64,000 nt of DNA from Gigantopelta aegis (lineage: Eukaryota > Mollusca > Gastropoda > Neomphalida > Peltospiridae). Each line of letters starts with the position of its first letter. Within the stretch, counting starts at the first letter, position 1. The stretch covers positions 51,431,399-51,495,398 of the forward strand of contig NC_054704.1 in the NCBI RefSeq assembly GCF_016097555.1, given 5' to 3'. Made by a program: the position numbers and the translations under genes. A model generated the notes under the pieces. That model did no database searches. It saw only the letters and a list, made by a program, of their open reading frames with translations, and was not told the origin of the DNA. This document shows positions 41,401 to 45,486 of this stretch, piece by piece.

Positions 41401-44400
41401 TGATGTATACAGGTTTGTCTTGATGTGTACAGGTTTGTCTTGATGTATACAGGTTTGTATTGATGTATACAGGTTTGTATTGAGGTATACAGGTTTGTCT
41501 TCATGTATACAGGTTTGTCTTCATGTGTACAAGTTTGTCTTGATGTCTACAGGTTTGTCTTGATGTATACAGGTTTGTCTTGATGTGTACAGGTTTATCT
41601 TCATGTAGGTTTATCTTCATGTATACAGGTTTGTCTTGATGTATACAGGTTTGTCTTGATGTGTACAGGTTTGTCTTTATGTGTACAGGTTTATCTTCAT
41701 GTGTACAGGTTTATCTTCATGTGTACAGGTTTGTCTTGATGTATACAGGTTTGTCTTGATGTATACAGGTTTGTCTTCATGTGTACAGATTTCTCTTCAT
41801 GTGTACAGGTTTGTCTTGATGTATACAGGTTTGTCTTGATGTATACAGGTTTATCTTCATGTGTACAGGTTTTTCTTGATGTATACAGGTTTGTCTTTAC
41901 GTATACATGATTATCTTGATGTATACAGGTTTGTCTTGATATCTACAGGTTTGTCTTGATGTGTACAGGTTTGTCTTGATGTGTACAGATTTGTTTTGAT
42001 GTATACAGGTTTGTTTTGATGTATACAGGTATTCCTGTTAATAACTGTTTTCAGGTGCAGACATCTCAGGAACACCATACAATATATTTATCATCATCAT
42101 AGTAGTAGTGAGCATTGCTTGCATTGCTATTGTGGTAATTATTTGGTAAGAACAGAAATTTATCAACATATATCTGCCACCACAGTGGGGTTTTTATTTT
42201 GTTTCTCTTAATTTACTTTTAAAATAATGTATTTAAGAGAAAATATCCTAAATGGATTATGTAAAGATTTAACCTATTCAGGTTATAATTTGTGCAAGTT
42301 TGTACATATTATTATTTAAAAAATTCCATATACAGGAGGGGAAAAAAATGGAAATGTGAAATATTTTAAGGCAACGTTTATCATTAAGATGAGAAAAGTT
42401 TTTAATAACATTTTATAAATAAATAAAATGATAAACCTATTTTTTCATATGTACAATGAAAAATGGCAATGGTTTTGGGACAATAACTAATAAAAAAAAA
42501 ACCCCAGAAAACCCACCCTACCCCCAAAAATACAAACCTTAAAATCATTTTATCTGGTATATTATACACATGTATTTGTATACACAGTATTTTGTTTTTA
42601 TCTGGCAATTCAATTTTCTTCTTCTTTTTAAAAATTGTAACTGAGCCCACCATTTTAGTAATGGGTTGGTCAGACAATATTTTATTACATGTATTATTAT
42701 TCTTGTTTTATTTTTAAATATTAAATATTTTTTAAAAGTTTAGAAGAAAATTTTACTTTAGGAAACATAATTCAGTACTATTTTCATCAGTCCTTACTGT
42801 AACCCATGTATTTTCTTTTAGTATTTGATTCACAGCAAGCTCTATTTTAACTTGATGTGTCTGGAATTTTTTAAAACTATTTTATAGATAAGTTGTTAGA
42901 AACATAAAAACTAAGATGGTGGCAGATAACTTAGATGTCAGTGTGCCACTAATGATTTCATAATTAATTCTGTATATTCTGATACTAACATACCACATAG
43001 TCATTCTAACATAACATGTATTATTACCCATATGGTTAAAAATATCTTGGTGCATATCAAAGTGATATATCCCACACTAGAACGCCAAGTAGGACGTAAC
43101 ACTCAGACGTCACACGATGATGTCATCGATTGGGGCGCACCACAACCTTAACAAAACGAGTAGAGTTATATAAATTATGATCAATTATGGGTTATAAAAA
43201 GCTTGTGACAATTGAACATTATTTTATTCGGGACATAAACATGATACGAAATGGAAGCTCATTTAATATCCTATAAATATTATAACTGTGTAATTTGTGG
43301 ATGTTTTTATATCATAGTTTGGTAGACACAGGCCTTTAGATTACACCAAAGTTAAGGTGATGAATGAGGTGCCCAAACCAAGTTCCGATATGCCCAAAAC
43401 AAGTTCCGGTATACTCAAAATAAGAAAATGCAACTCAAGTACAAATATGTTGATCTTAACATTTCGCCTCAAAGCCATTGAAATTTTTAGCTTTAAAGGG
43501 ACATACCCTAGTTTTTAAACACTGAGGTATATTTGTTTACTATTAGAGCTCTTTTTTGATAACTGAAATCATACTCTACTTAGATTTTATGGTTTAGATT
43601 ATCAATTTCCGTACATTCGAAGTGTCTTTGGTCATCCTGGTGTTTTTAATATCACAAAATGCATTTCTCATATTTTTAAAAACACACATGCGTCTGAGAA
43701 GTAACAGTTACGGAGTCAAGTTTTAGTCCGTTTTCAGACGGTATTTCACCATTTGAAAGTCACATTAGTGTTAATTTTCACGGGTTAAACTAGGGTTCCC
43801 TTTAACTGAATTCTTGTTTGTGATAACACTCCTTATAAATATGTTTACAAATAAATTATTATTACATCAACTTGAGGGTCACATGATATTTATGGATCAA
43901 GCTTGCAAAATATTTTATTCCCTTAGTGAGAGTGACGAGTATAAAACAGTTCCAAAACAAGTTCCTTAAATTTTATTACATGTATACATATATCTGTGAG
44001 ATTATTTATTATCAACAAACTGTAATTTATAACATATACATGTAGTTAGTATGATTTTAGTATTTCATACTCATTCGAAGTTAAAAACATTGAAGCAGAT
44101 TAGCTATATACGTATATGCTGAAATATCCTCATAATTTTTTTTTTTTACTTTATAACAATACATGAAGTAAATAGCCTATTATAAGAATGAAACAACATA
44201 AATCCAGCTACTATTTATTTATTTATTTATTTATTTATTCATAATTTATGTTTTTAATGTCATTTAATTTTTATCTTCTTTTTATTGAATTAAAGTTGCA
44301 ATATCAAAGATGCAATTATGTTCATTTCATAAATAAAATAAAGATTTATTCATTTATTTATTTTATATACAATTTAAATTTTATCTTCTTGGTACTGAAT

Positions 44401-45443
44401 TAAAGTTGCAATATCAAAGATGCAACGATGTCCATTTATTAAACTGCAAATATTCTAACTAATGATAATAAAGGTAATATCAAATAATATAATTATGTAT
44501 TTGTTTATTGTAAACCATGTGTATATATATAGTTATATACCGTACATGTAATAGAGGTACTGTGTGGTGTTTTTTGTATATCATTTCAAAATCACAAATC
44601 TAAACTATTTTTTTATTGCCCTTTTGTACTTAACTATACTAATCAGACCATGAGAGTATTGCACTTGCCAGTGCAGGCGTTCCCTCTCTACAACCCTCCC
44701 CCAACCCTTTCCTGTCCTGGACAGTGGGAACCGGCCAAGGCCGGTCCCTGTGGCCAGGATAGGCGTGTGCTACAACAGCTTGCTCTGAATGTGCACGTAA
44801 ATCTCTTTGTCATTGTCACCATGAGAGTAAAAAATATTTTGGTATCCAGTTTAAACTAATACTAGCTTACAACAGCTATCCAACAGAGTCATCTGTCTGT
44901 GACTAAATGGTTTTGGTTTGTTTTTATCTATTTACTGGCTTGTGATATGTTTGGTGTGATCTCCAGTGTTGATATTGGGAGTGCATGCATTCAGGTCAGT
45001 ATTTTTATGATTGAAATGTATTTTCTTGGTGCTTGGGTTGTATTAAACATTCATAGACATAATTGGGCCAAATTTACGAACCTGTTTTTCTTAAATGCAG
45101 GTGTTTAGGCCTTGTAATTGCATGTAACCAGGCCTTGTAAATCCAGCCCATTAATTACAGTACTTAATTCGGGTTTATTTTTACTTGCTTGGCACATTCA
45201 TATTACGTACAGCATTTTCCTACATAAACAGATTTTTATCCAAGTTAACATTTCCAACACTATAGGAAACATAAGGCTTTTTTCAACTTAAACACTAGTT
45301 TATCTATACTATCTATATACTGGCTTTTTCTCAGCTTTATGTGTGTGTGTATGCATCCTTGGGTGGGTGTGGGTGTGGGTTTATGTGTGTGTTTGTGTGT
45401 TGTGTCCGTGTGTGTGGTGTGTATGTCTGTGTGTGTGTGTGTA

Positions 45444-45486
<43 letters not shown>

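Noticed and set aside
40207..42030. Regular repeats considered as a CRISPR-like array.
   Set aside because: No unique spacers, animal genomic context, unit of only 20 bp with scattered variants.
44650..44859. Frame beginning [14 protein letters not shown] with GC-rich codons, considered as an extra exon in intron 12.
   Set aside because: No splice signals in a fitting phase and no similarity recognised; the receptor is already continuous from exon 12 to exon 13.
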